A DNA stretch of 43,001 nt from contig DHEF01000036.1 in the NCBI GenBank assembly GCA_002399735.1, forward strand, positions 19,945-62,945. Reading direction: 5' to 3'. This DNA is from Chitinophagaceae bacterium UBA4857. Its GTDB lineage: Bacteria > Bacteroidota > Bacteroidia > Chitinophagales > Chitinophagaceae. The position numbers were made by a program, and so were the translations under genes. This document shows, one piece after another, positions 24,533 to 32,552 of the stretch. Position 1 is the first letter of the stretch. Each line of letters opens with the position of its first letter. The notes under the pieces were generated by a model. It ran no database searches, had not been told where the DNA came from, and saw nothing but the letters and a program-made list of their open reading frames with translations.

Positions 24533-25124
24533 ACTTTTTATATCAGGCATTATTTTACTGGCTGTGCTGGGCGGTTGTTTCCCAACGCAAAAGTTTACCT
24601 ATAACTATTATCAGGCTAATGAAAAAGCCTTGCAACGTATAAAAACCCAATACGCAAGACTGTCAAAAGACCGGCCTTTCTCTATTGAATTTAAAGACAA
24701 AGCATTTAGTAAACTGGGCTTGGAAATTATCACTGACAGTATTCGTTACATTTATGTTTTTGATTCCGACTCTCAGGCTTTAACAGATACATTACGCAAA
24801 TATCATTTTGATGAAAGAGCCGTTAACGACCTGATATACGATATGCGTCAAAACTCCTGCACCTGGATTACTACACTGGATTATTATGAAAAGCGACAAA
24901 GAAAACAATTGTATTTCTTAAGCATTCGCCATAAAGATTTAACGGCAAAATGGAAGGATGAAAAATATTTCACCCTGGCATTCTTTTCCTCTAAACAATT
25001 ATTCGATCATAAAAACAGGTTGCTGGATAAAGATTTGGATACACAAAAACGCAGCATTAACGGCGAGATTTTTTACAAGGTGAATGATTCAATTGCTTAT
25101 ACTTATACCGGGCATTTCAGGTAA
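24522..25124 (+). CDS. Unknown lipoprotein, partner of the preceding gene
   Basis: 200 aa. Signal sequence with lipobox LGGC (Cys about 19) predicts outer-membrane or periplasmic lipidation. The rest is charged, with a Tyr-rich C-terminal half (TLDYYEKRQRKQLYFLSI, KVNDSIAYTYTGHF) and no family I recognise. The start codon lies inside the end of the preceding frame (11-nt overlap), which signals translational coupling. It might be a cofactor, inhibitor or substrate of the putative cysteine-peptidase-like protein; that is a guess from position. Confidence 0.7.
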   Translation: MKVKLFISGIILLAVLGGCFPTQKFTYNYYQANEKALQRIKTQYARLSKDRPFSIEFKDKAFSKLGLEIITDSIRYIYVFDSDSQALTDTLRKYHFDERAVNDLIYDMRQNSCTWITTLDYYEKRQRKQLYFLSIRHKDLTAKWKDEKYFTLAFFSSKQLFDHKNRLLDKDLDTQKRSINGEIFYKVNDSIAYTYTGHFR

Positions 25125-25139
25125 CTTATTAAAATTATA

Positions 25140-25290
25140 AAAAGGTTGTCAGGTTGAGCCTGACGAAACCCTGTAGGAGTTTTTATTCTTCTGCGTAGCC
25201 CTTTGTCAAGCTCCCACGCTATGCTCCGAATAGCGGAGTTATAATCGGGGTTAAAACAGGGTGACAGCGACTCCGCCAATTTTAAACAAC
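25140..25290. repeat. Palindrome-rich intergenic element (family C)
   Basis: TCAGGTTGAGCCTGA at 25149-25163 is a near palindrome. ACCCTGT (about 25168) is inversely repeated as ACAGGGT (about 25256). Inside, CTCCG-AATAG-CGGAG is a perfect hairpin (about 25227-25241), followed by TTATAATCGGGG, which resembles the TACTCCG..TTTTAATCGGAGT hairpin in repeat A9. No reading frame. Similar TGTCAGGTTGAGC-type elements are, as I recall, common between Bacteroidota genes. Confidence 0.55.
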
Positions 25291-25354
25291 CATCACACCA
25301 CTTCTTTATTCTTTCAATATAAAACTTATCTTACAGCTTTGTAAACTAAAGCTT

Positions 25355-26998
25355 ATGCCCCGTTTGTTATTATTGGCTGTAATAGCCGTTTTATTTTCTG
25401 CCTGCTCGCAAAAAAAATCAGTTGATTTATTAGTACACAATGCCCGCATTTATACAGTAGACAGCAGCTTTAGTGTACAGGAAGCCATGGTGATAAAAGA
25501 TGGCAAAGTAGTGGCTACCGGCAGCTATGCCGATTTGCTGGCTAGCTATACTCCTACCGATTCATTAAACGCTGAAGGTAAAACAATTGTCCCCGGTTTT
25601 ATTGATGCACATGCGCATTTTGTTGGCTATGCACAAGCATTACAAACGGTTGATTTAACTGCTGCCCCCACCTGGGATAATTGTATTGAACGAACAATGG
25701 CTTTTGCATCTACCAAAAACCTAGCCGTAGGGCAATGGATTACCGGCCGTGGTTGGGACCAAAACTTATGGCCCGGTAAAAAATTTCCTGATAACGAAGC
25801 CTTAAGTTTAATATTTAGCAATAACCCTGTATTACTGGTACGTGTGGATGGCCATGCCGCTATTGCCAATAACAAAGCATTAGAACTGGCAGGCATTAAA
25901 CCTGGTGATAAAATTGAAGGTGGCGAAATAGAAGTAGTAAATGGCAAACTAACCGGCGTATTGGTGGATAATGCTATTGAACTGGTAGCATCTAAAATTC
26001 CCGCAACAACTGACAGCGATTATAAAACCGCCTTACAACAAGCTGAGAAAAATTGCTTTGCGATGGGCTTAACCACTATTGCAGATTGTGGCTTAAGCAA
26101 AGATGACGTTGAAAAAATAAAACAATTACAGGCTAATAATTCATTAGCCATGCGCTTGTATGTTTTATTAAGCGACGATAAACCCAATTATGAATATTTA
26201 GAAAAATCGGGCATTATAAAAACTGATCGTTTGCATGTACGTGGTTTTAAAGTATATGGTGATGGGGCTTTAGGTTCTCGTGGTGCTTGTTTGTTAAGTC
26301 CTTATCACGACAGGCCGGGCCATCTTGGTTTTTTATTAAGTAGTGCCGCACATTTTGATTCGGTGGCCACACGTATTAAAGCCGGTGGTTTTCAAATGTG
26401 TACACATGCCATTGGCGATAGCGGTAACCGTGTTATAGTAAATACTTATGCTAAACATTTACCGGAACAAAACGATTTACGCTGGCGTATTGAACATGCG
26501 CAGGTAGTAGCTCCTGCCGACTTTGCTTTGTTTGGTAAATACAAAATTGTGCCCTCTGTACAACCTACGCACGCCACCAGCGATATGTATTGGGCCGCCG
26601 ACCGTTTAGGTAACGAAAGAGTGAAAACTGCTTACGCCTACAAACAATTATTACAACAAAATGGCTGGCTGGCTTTAGGCACCGATTTTCCGGTGGAAGA
26701 TATATCGCCTTTTAAAACATTTTTTGCAGCAGTAGTACGTAAGGATAGTAAAAACTGGCCGGAGCAAGGCTTTCAGACAGAGAATGCTCTAAGCCGTGAA
26801 GAAACCCTAAAAGGCATGACTATTTGGGCAGCTAAAAGCCATTTTGAAGAAAAAGAAAAAGGCAGCCTGGAGGCTGGTAAACTGGCAGACTTTATTATTC
26901 TGAATAAAGATTTAATGACCATACCTGAATCGGAAATTTTAACAACTACTGTTCAACAAACTTTTTTGAATGGTGTTAAAGTATATCAGCAACCGTAA
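25355..26998 (+). CDS. Lipoprotein amidohydrolase (YtcJ-like)
   Basis: 547 aa. The signal sequence ends in a lipobox (LFSAC, Cys17), so a membrane lipoprotein. Then an amidohydrolase_3 domain: the metal motif PGFIDAHAHFVGY (about residues 72-84), the central HAIGDSGN His motif, RIEHAQVV, the conserved LALGTDFPVE Asp, and a C-terminal ADFIILNKDL beta-sandwich strand. YtcJ-like enzymes hydrolyse N-acyl or formamide-type bonds; the substrate here is unknown. The start ATG lies 20 bp after a weak CAGCTTTG box. Followed by csaA after 9 bp, so probably co-transcribed. Confidence 0.9.
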   Translation: MPRLLLLAVIAVLFSACSQKKSVDLLVHNARIYTVDSSFSVQEAMVIKDGKVVATGSYADLLASYTPTDSLNAEGKTIVPGFIDAHAHFVGYAQALQTVDLTAAPTWDNCIERTMAFASTKNLAVGQWITGRGWDQNLWPGKKFPDNEALSLIFSNNPVLLVRVDGHAAIANNKALELAGIKPGDKIEGGEIEVVNGKLTGVLVDNAIELVASKIPATTDSDYKTALQQAEKNCFAMGLTTIADCGLSKDDVEKIKQLQANNSLAMRLYVLLSDDKPNYEYLEKSGIIKTDRLHVRGFKVYGDGALGSRGACLLSPYHDRPGHLGFLLSSAAHFDSVATRIKAGGFQMCTHAIGDSGNRVIVNTYAKHLPEQNDLRWRIEHAQVVAPADFALFGKYKIVPSVQPTHATSDMYWAADRLGNERVKTAYAYKQLLQQNGWLALGTDFPVEDISPFKTFFAAVVRKDSKNWPEQGFQTENALSREETLKGMTIWAAKSHFEEKEKGSLEAGKLADFIILNKDLMTIPESEILTTTVQQTFLNGVKVYQQP

Positions 26999-27007
26999 TT
27001 TTTAAGC

Positions 27008-27358
27008 ATGAAGGATCAAGCAGAAGCACCAATTAGCTGGAACGATTTTACAAAGATTGAAATGCGTGTAGGCACTATTATACAGGCCGAAGTTTTTAAG
27101 GAAGCACGTAACCCTGCTTATAAATTAGTAGTTGATTTTGGCGAATATGGTACCCGTAAAACATCGGCACAAATAACGGATTTATACCAACCGGATGATT
27201 TAATTGGCAAACAAGTGGTGGCAGTGATTAATTTTCCGCCTAAACAAATTGCTACGTTTATGAGTGAGTGTTTGGTGTTAGGTACCATTGGTGAAAACCA
27301 TGTTATTACTTTACTTACTCCCGAGCAACAAACAGCAAACGGATTAAGAATTGGGTAA
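27008..27358 (+). CDS. csaA: tRNA-binding domain protein CsaA
   Basis: 116 aa, one OB-fold of the EMAP/Arc1p/MetRS C-terminal type. Visible signatures: FTKIEMRVGTIIQAEVF near the start, the central KTSAQITDLYQPDDLIGKQVVAVINFPPKQIATFMSECLVLG, and a final HVITLLTPEQ...NGLRIG. CsaA binds tRNA-like RNA and was proposed as a secretion-related chaperone in Bacillus. Homodimer in the cytoplasm. Lies 9 bp after the amidohydrolase gene, which seems functionally unrelated. Confidence 0.92.
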   Translation: MKDQAEAPISWNDFTKIEMRVGTIIQAEVFKEARNPAYKLVVDFGEYGTRKTSAQITDLYQPDDLIGKQVVAVINFPPKQIATFMSECLVLGTIGENHVITLLTPEQQTANGLRIG

Positions 27359-27414
27359 AGAACAATTAGATAATTATTTAATTTGAAAATTAGACAATTA
27401 GGTTTTCCGGTAAA

Positions 27415-27505
27415 GTAGGGGACTTACATAATGCCCAGTAGAATTGTTGCAGTTGAAGAGTGCGACGCAAGGAACGTTGCTAGTAGTAATGCAGTTGACC
27501 CCATA
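27415..27505 (+). repeat. Dispersed repeat family A, copy A6
   Basis: Complete copy: GCCCAGTAGAATTG, TGCAGTTGAAGAGTGCGACGCAAGGAACG, and TAGTAGTAATGCAGTTGACCCC (27433-27502). GCAGT at the left pairs with the AATGC side at the right only loosely; TGCAGTTGA occurs twice as a direct repeat. Just to its left (27360-27401) are AATTAGATAATT-type quasi-repeats. Confidence 0.8.
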
Positions 27506-27571
27506 AAAAACTAAAAAATAATTAGTTATATATGTAAATCAAGGTGAATGCACCATTATTTAAAAAATCCC

Positions 27572-27579
27572 TATGTTTG
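27572..27579 (+). promoter_or_regulatory. TATGTTTG -7 box 5 nt before the amidotransferase ATG
   Basis: Exact TAnnTTTG ending 5 nt before the ATG at 27585, implying a leaderless mRNA. The ATG at 27573 lies inside this box, which argues against it as the start. Confidence 0.55.
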
Positions 27580-27584
27580 CAACC

Positions 27585-28436
27585 ATGAGTTTGAACGAAA
27601 ATAGACCCATTAGTATTGCTATTTTAGACATGAACGATGGGTACCCCAACCAAGGAATGCGTTGTATTAGACAAATCATCAGGGAGTGGAGTGAGCAGCG
27701 TGACAGCAACGTAACAGTTACAGAATTTGATGTAAGACAAACGAACGAATTACCCGATACTTCTTTTGATGTTTACATATCCAGCGGTGGTCCCGGCGAC
27801 CCATTATCGTCGCGTTTTGACGACTGGGATATTAACTGGAACAAGTGGCTGGCCGATATGGTGCGCTACAACGAAAATCCAGATAATAGTGTAAAAAAAC
27901 ATGTGTTTTTTATATGTCATTCGTTTCAACTGGCTTGCCGACATTTTGATGCCGGTTTGGTATATAAAAGACGTAGTACCTCTTTTGGTGTTTTTCCGGT
28001 ACACATGTTAGACGAAGGCCTGGAAGAATGTGTGTTTGATGGTATGCAGGATCCGTTTTATGTGGTAGACAGCCGTGATTACCAGGTAATACAACCCAAC
28101 CATGCTATACTTGATAAAATTGGTGGTAAAATTCTGTGTATAGAAAAAGATCGTCCGCATGTACCTTACGAGCGTGCCATTATGGGCATCCGTTTTAACG
28201 AATATATGATTGGTACACAGTTTCATCCGGAAGCCGATGCCATGGGTATGGCTACGCACTTTCAGCAAGAAGATAAACGTAAAACCGTTATCGAAAATCA
28301 TGGCGAAGCTAAACTGCAAAGTATGCTGGAGCAGTTACACGACCCTGATAAAATATTGTGGACTTACTCGCACATACTACCCAACTTTTTAAACCAATCG
28401 GTTTTTCAGTTTGAGTTAGCAGAAGCCGAAGCTTAA
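27585..28436 (+). CDS. Class I glutamine amidotransferase-like protein
   Basis: 283 aa from the ATG at 27585; the ATG at 27573 overlaps the promoter box. GATase class I triad in order: C111 in FFICHSFQLACRHF, and H214 and E216 in GTQFHPEADAMG; the oxyanion region SSGGPGDP is at 67-72. The nucleophile elbow reads I-C-H-S-F-Q instead of the usual G-C-x-G-x-Q, so both glycines are replaced; true glutaminase activity is uncertain. No synthetase domain is attached. Resembles GuaA-type amidotransferase domains. A stand-alone gene with its own promoter and terminator. Confidence 0.8.
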   Translation: MSLNENRPISIAILDMNDGYPNQGMRCIRQIIREWSEQRDSNVTVTEFDVRQTNELPDTSFDVYISSGGPGDPLSSRFDDWDINWNKWLADMVRYNENPDNSVKKHVFFICHSFQLACRHFDAGLVYKRRSTSFGVFPVHMLDEGLEECVFDGMQDPFYVVDSRDYQVIQPNHAILDKIGGKILCIEKDRPHVPYERAIMGIRFNEYMIGTQFHPEADAMGMATHFQQEDKRKTVIENHGEAKLQSMLEQLHDPDKILWTYSHILPNFLNQSVFQFELAEAEA

Positions 28437-28454
28437 TACAAAAACATAATTATT

Positions 28455-28487
28455 AAAAAAGACACTATGTTAAATAGTGTCTTTTTT
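28455..28487. terminator. Terminator after the amidotransferase gene
   Basis: A 14-bp perfect stem, AAAAAAGACACTAT (28455-28468) with ATAGTGTCTTTTTT (28474-28487), 18 bp after the stop. Confidence 0.9.
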
Positions 28488-28494
28488 AATTTTG

Positions 28495-28585
28495 TTACCA
28501 GCGTAGTGCTACTATCATCTTCTGTTGTGTCACTCACTTGTGCTGCAACAATTCTATTGAGCATTGTGCTAGTGTCATTACAAAA
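28495..28585 (-). repeat. Dispersed repeat family A, copy A7
   Basis: AGTGCTACTATCATC...TGTTGTGTCACTCACTTGTGCTGCAACAATTCTATTGAGCATTGTGC (about 28505-28569). It is of the same TGTGTCACTCACTTGTGCTGC subtype as A5. Lies between two convergent genes. Confidence 0.8.
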
Positions 28586-28662
28586 GGCTAATTGTTTCAT
28601 ATGAAAGAGTTGAGCTTTAAAGCTGTTCAATTATTAATTATTAATTCCTAATTATTAATTAA

Positions 28663-30072
28663 TCACTCCCCTCCCAATCCAAACTCCTGATGCTGATCAG
28701 GTATTACCACATCGGTAAATCCTTTTTTAACCAGTTTGCGTTTAAACTCTTCCTGTACTTCAGGCTCACCATGTACTAAAAATAATTTTTTCACCTGTCT
28801 TGCATCCTGACATGCCAGCCATTGGCTAAGGTCTTCGTAATCGCCATGCGCACTCATACTACGAATAGAACCAATTTCGGCATGCACCTGATGATCGATA
28901 CCAAATATACCCACCTCTTGTGCGCCACTCATTAAACGGCCACCTAAAGAGTTTGGTTCGCAATAGCCGGTAAATACAATGGTGTTACGGCTGTTTTCTA
29001 TATTATTACTTATATGGTGTTTTACCCTGCCGGCATCGGCCATACCACTGGCAGAAATTACCACAAAAGGATTTTTTTGGTAGTTAAGCATTTTAGACTG
29101 CTCTACCGATTTAATGTATTTTAATCCTTTAAATGCAAAGGGATCATTATCCGTTTGCATAATTTTCTGAATCTTTTTGTTAAAATATTGCGGATAACTT
29201 TTTACCACTTCTGTAGCTTCAATACTTAACGGGCTATCCACATAATAATCTAAATCGGGTAATTGATTCTCCAGTTCCAACTGATTTAAAGCAAATAATA
29301 ACTCCTGCGTACGGCCCACACTAAAAGCAGGTAAAATAAGTTTACCTTTTTTCTCAATGCAGGTATGATTAATCCATTTTAATAATAACTCAGGTGTACT
29401 GTCGGCAGGGTCGTGCAAACTGTTGCCATAGGTAGACTCCATGATAATATAATCCGCCTGGGGAAATACATCAGGCGATTTTAATATTACATCGCGGTAA
29501 CGACCAACATCGCCGCTAAAAGTTATGTTAGTAGTTTTGCCACCTTCGGTAATACGCAGGTTTACACAGGCACTACCAATAATATGTCCGGCTTCGGAGT
29601 ACATTACCTGTACATCCTGTAATGCATAAAACCAACGGCCGTATTCCATTTCTTCAAAACGTTCAATAGTACGTTTAGCATCCTCCAGTTCGTACAAAGG
29701 TTTTTGATACGGACGACCTTGGTGCAGGTTTCTTTTATTGGCAAACTTGGCTTCTTCTTCCTGTATTTCGGCAGAGTCTTCCAATAAAATAGAAGTAAGT
29801 TTTTGTGTAGCAGGTGTACAAAATATTTTGCCTTTAAAACCATCTTTTACCAGCTTGGGCAATAACCCTGAATGGTCAATATGTGCATGTGACAAAATAA
29901 CCACATCCACGTCGGAGGCATCAAAACCTAAATCACGGTTCAGTTCATTGGTTTCTTTACCCATGCCCTGAAACATGCCACAGTCTAATAAAATTTGTTG
30001 ACCGTTTTTTAAAGTAATCAGGTGTTTGGTTCCTGTAACCGTGCGTGCAGCACCATGGAAAGCAATCTTCAT
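28663..30072 (-). CDS. Beta-CASP metallo-beta-lactamase RNase
   Basis: 469 aa. N-terminal metallo-beta-lactamase motif SHAHIDHSG (H62, H64, D66, H67), ligand SGDVGRY and the beta-CASP middle domain with PAFSVGRTQELLFAL and VISASGMADAGRVKHHI, then the late MSAHGDYEDL and LVHGEPEVQEEF motifs. This is the CPSF73/YsdN-like stand-alone family (often called RNA specificity factor); such enzymes cut RNA. No KH domains, so not the archaeal aCPSF1 type and not RNase J. Third gene of a minus-strand run after the DUF4442 gene (24 bp). Confidence 0.92.
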   Translation of the reverse strand: MKIAFHGAARTVTGTKHLITLKNGQQILLDCGMFQGMGKETNELNRDLGFDASDVDVVILSHAHIDHSGLLPKLVKDGFKGKIFCTPATQKLTSILLEDSAEIQEEEAKFANKRNLHQGRPYQKPLYELEDAKRTIERFEEMEYGRWFYALQDVQVMYSEAGHIIGSACVNLRITEGGKTTNITFSGDVGRYRDVILKSPDVFPQADYIIMESTYGNSLHDPADSTPELLLKWINHTCIEKKGKLILPAFSVGRTQELLFALNQLELENQLPDLDYYVDSPLSIEATEVVKSYPQYFNKKIQKIMQTDNDPFAFKGLKYIKSVEQSKMLNYQKNPFVVISASGMADAGRVKHHISNNIENSRNTIVFTGYCEPNSLGGRLMSGAQEVGIFGIDHQVHAEIGSIRSMSAHGDYEDLSQWLACQDARQVKKLFLVHGEPEVQEEFKRKLVKKGFTDVVIPDQHQEFGLGGE

Positions 30073-30096
30073 AATTTTTATACTTAATTAATGTAA

Positions 30097-30597
30097 CTAT
30101 AAACTTTTTTTAGCTTTAAAAGACCAGGTAATATAAAAGCGGGCTACTTCTTCGCCGGCTTTATTGGTACCAATACTGGTAGCTTTAATGGTTACCCCCT
30201 CACCTGTTTGTATGGTTTGCGCAATTGCACTTTTAATAGCTTCGCCATCATTGCAAACAAAGGTGGTTTTGCCGGTAGCTTTTTTATAATACTCGGCTTG
30301 TAACCCAACCACCAACATAGAAACAGAAGGTTTTATTTTATATAAATGTGCCATAGCTAAAGCACCGGTACTCATTTCAGCAGCCATGGCCAGACAAGCA
30401 AAATAGGTTGATTTAAAAGGATTGGTTGAAAACCATTTATAGGGAACCGATACAGCACAAGCTTGCTCCGTTGCATATTGCACCCTTACCCCGGCAAAAA
30501 AAGCACTGGGCAATTTGGTTAATAAAAACAACCTGAACTTTATGGGATGTTTTACCAGTTTTATAAAAGAAGCAGTGTCTGCAGCTCGTATTAACAT
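30097..30597 (-). CDS. DUF4442 hotdog-fold protein (probable thioesterase relative)
   Basis: 166 aa. The pattern KFRLFLLTKLPSAFFAGVRVQYATEQACAVSVPYKW, with NPFKSTYFACLAMAAEMSTGALAMAHL in the central helix, is typical of DUF4442, a hotdog-fold group related to acyl-CoA thioesterases and to the YiiD C-terminal domain. The helix holds an acidic residue (AAEMSTGAL) in the usual catalytic place. Substrate unknown; cytoplasmic. Seven base pairs separate it from the thioredoxin gene upstream and 24 from the RNase gene downstream. Confidence 0.8.
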   Translation of the reverse strand: MLIRAADTASFIKLVKHPIKFRLFLLTKLPSAFFAGVRVQYATEQACAVSVPYKWFSTNPFKSTYFACLAMAAEMSTGALAMAHLYKIKPSVSMLVVGLQAEYYKKATGKTTFVCNDGEAIKSAIAQTIQTGEGVTIKATSIGTNKAGEEVARFYITWSFKAKKSL

Positions 30598-30604
30598 AAA
30601 TGTT

Positions 30605-31117
30605 TTATTTCTTTTCTGTGTAAGAGGCGGGGTTTAATGCTTGTGCTGACCAATGATTTAAAAAAGTTATTACCTTTTTTCTATCGTAGCCACTTTTACC
30701 ATCTTCCAGATACTCGGTGTTTTGGGTATGTATTAAGTTACCTTCTTTATCCAGTATTAAAAAAACAGGAAAACCAAACCGTTGTGGAAATTTATACTTT
30801 TTTAATACATCCAGGTTTTGGTTTTCCTCACTGTAGTTAAGATGATACACTACGTAATTTGCTTTAACCAGTGAATCTAATTGACTATCGGTTTTTACAA
30901 AATTATTAAACCGTATACACCAAATGCACCAGTTACCGCCTACCTGTATAAAAACATGTTTATTATCTTTTTTGGCCTGTGCTACTGCGTTTGCAACCGC
31001 CTTAACGGCATTATCGTCTGGGTTGTAAATTTTTGGTTTTACAATAGTGTCGTTTTGTGCAACAGTAACAGTAGTAAAGCATAATATAGCAATACCTAAA
31101 AGAATGGTACGTAACAT
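30605..31117 (-). CDS. Secreted thioredoxin-family protein
   Basis: 170 aa. The frame opens at 31186, but the Met at 31117 (MLRTILLGIAILCF) starts a signal peptide that ends at TVAQ. The active site GGNWCIWCIRF is a C-x-x-C with an unusual IW pair; the cis-Pro loop is FGFPVFLIL. Belongs to the thioredoxin_7/DUF255-like periplasmic group, probably for reduction or quality control of exported proteins. First gene of the run with the DUF4442 and RNase genes; the 7-bp spacing indicates co-transcription although the three functions do not obviously match. Confidence 0.88.
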   Translation of the reverse strand: MLRTILLGIAILCFTTVTVAQNDTIVKPKIYNPDDNAVKAVANAVAQAKKDNKHVFIQVGGNWCIWCIRFNNFVKTDSQLDSLVKANYVVYHLNYSEENQNLDVLKKYKFPQRFGFPVFLILDKEGNLIHTQNTEYLEDGKSGYDRKKVITFLNHWSAQALNPASYTEKK

Positions 31118-31174
31118 TTGGGGTAAAATTTTATTATGCAATATACTTAAAAGCAATTGTTTTATTGTTTGTAC

Positions 31175-31182
31175 TAACTTTG
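31175..31182 (+). promoter_or_regulatory. TAACTTTG -7 promoter box
   Basis: Exact TAnnTTTG, 41 bp before the ATG of the lipocalin-like gene; TTG at 31157 may be a short-spaced -33 element. Confidence 0.55.
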
Positions 31183-31223
31183 GCACTTCAATTGCTAACT
31201 TTATATTTATTAATTAAAAAATT

Positions 31224-31721
31224 ATGCGAAACAAAATTTTCATTCCGGTTTTAGCCCTGTTAACCTTAGTAATTATGGGTTCTTGTTCATCCTCTAAATC
31301 GGCATCGCAAAACGTTAAAAAAAAAGATATTCGTGGTAGCTGGACTGTAAGTTCGGTAAGCATTGAAGGTCTTGCTGCAGGTACTAAAATTAAAACTGTT
31401 GCTTTTGACGATGTACCTTATGAGTGCTTTCAGGGCAGCCAGTGGTATTTACCCAACAGCGGTTTTGGTACTTACAATATTTCGTCCTCTACCTGCATGA
31501 CGGGTGAAAGAAAAATCAACTGGTCGTTCCGCACCAAAGATGGTGTTAACACTTTCAACTTTAAAAAAATGGACGGTGTTAAAAAGAAGGATGCGAATGA
31601 TGTAGACGACGGTTACAGATTAACCATTACCGATATTACTGATAACGGCTTTATTGCTAAATCACCGGTAATTTTTGAAGGCAAAACCATTTACTTTGTT
31701 TACACTTTTGTGAAGGGGTAA
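31224..31721 (+). CDS. Lipocalin-like lipoprotein
   Basis: 165 aa. Signal with lipobox MGSC (Cys21) followed by a Ser/Lys linker. The body begins with DIRGSWTVSSVSIEG, the G-x-W of lipocalins, and continues as alternating strands (YECFQGSQWYLPNSGFGTYNIS, KINWSFR, TFNFKKMDG, GYRLTITDITDNGFIAKSP, IYFVYTFV). This is the lipocalin-like family frequent in Bacteroidota; it may bind a small hydrophobic ligand on the outer membrane. Two cysteines (about C68 and C91) might form a disulfide. Own promoter and terminator. Confidence 0.82.
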   Translation: MRNKIFIPVLALLTLVIMGSCSSSKSASQNVKKKDIRGSWTVSSVSIEGLAAGTKIKTVAFDDVPYECFQGSQWYLPNSGFGTYNISSSTCMTGERKINWSFRTKDGVNTFNFKKMDGVKKKDANDVDDGYRLTITDITDNGFIAKSPVIFEGKTIYFVYTFVKG

Positions 31722-31766
31722 GCTGAAGGCTTAAAGCAGAAAGCTAAAAGCTTTTAACACAATAAT

Positions 31767-31801
31767 AAAAAAACTCCGAGGTTATGCTTCGGAGTTTTTT
31801 T
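31767..31801. terminator. Bidirectional terminator
   Basis: AAAAAAACTCCGA (31767-31779) pairs with TCGGAGTTTTTTT (31789-31801). Lies between the convergent stops of the lipocalin-like gene and the gene at 31826. Confidence 0.88.
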
Positions 31802-31825
31802 GTTAAAGATTTTGGAGGAGGGAGT

Positions 31826-32392
31826 CTAGATTATTATAGTTCCACGATGATAAAAAGTCAAATTAGAACCACTAACAAACTCTGCCAATGTCATTTTATC
31901 CGTACCCCTACTGTTGTACAACTCAAAGTAACACTCTGTTGGATTAAGTAACCCTTTTTGATAATGCCAGAATACAAATCGTTTTGTTTTAGTATTTGGA
32001 TTAAGTTTTTTCAGTTCTTCAACAGCTACAATTCTTATAGTGTCATTGCTCGACAAATTAGAAAAAATTTGACGTTCAAAAGGCATTGTATCAAGCTGAG
32101 CCTTTGTTAAAGCTTTAATAGTTTCCTTTCCTCCAATAATGTCAGCATGAAAAATGCCTTGAGAAAAAATTGTCATTAAAGTGCTGTCTTCCGCTTCTAC
32201 TTCTAATATTTTTTCACCATAACGAAATGTACTCTCATCAATTCTTTCAACTACTCCTTTAAATTTCTCAAATTGCTGCTTTTTATATTCCCTTTCAAAG
32301 ACTCCTTTCGCAAATTGGTATTCAGAATTTTGCCCATAAACGTTAATTTGGCAAAAGCAATACAGAATAATTGATATAAGAATCGTCTTCAT
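31826..32392 (-). CDS. Unknown secreted protein, 188 aa
   Basis: Signal peptide at the start (MKTILISIILYCFCQINVYGQ, residues 1-21 region), then a charged soluble protein with no recognised motif; the C-terminal part FVFWHYQKGLLNPTECYFELYNSRGTD contains a single Cys. It is AT-rich, like the block at 0.2-3.6 kb, and has a family A repeat immediately upstream (32420-32490). Single gene; function unknown. Confidence 0.6.
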   Translation of the reverse strand: MKTILISIILYCFCQINVYGQNSEYQFAKGVFEREYKKQQFEKFKGVVERIDESTFRYGEKILEVEAEDSTLMTIFSQGIFHADIIGGKETIKALTKAQLDTMPFERQIFSNLSSNDTIRIVAVEELKKLNPNTKTKRFVFWHYQKGLLNPTECYFELYNSRGTDKMTLAEFVSGSNLTFYHRGTIII

Positions 32393-32424
32393 AATTAGTT
32401 TTTAGTATTGTCGTACAATTACCC

Positions 32425-32492
32425 ATTAGCGATATACTGTTGAACGGAGCGTCGCAAGGGACGATCAATCAGGGATATGTAGCTGGTAAACA
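32425..32492 (+). repeat. Dispersed repeat family A, copy A8 (degenerate)
   Basis: GAGCGTCGCAAGGGACGATCAATCAGGG...GTAGCTGG (32447-32485), with TTAGCGATATACTGTTGAAC to its left. Here the GTGCGAC half of the core is altered to GAGCGTC. To the right (32520-32560) come CATCTCAATTCTCCC-type quasi-repeats. Confidence 0.65.
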
Positions 32493-32552
32493 AAAGTATA
32501 TAGTATGGACTTGCTACCAACATCTCAACTCTCACATCTCAATTCTCCCATC

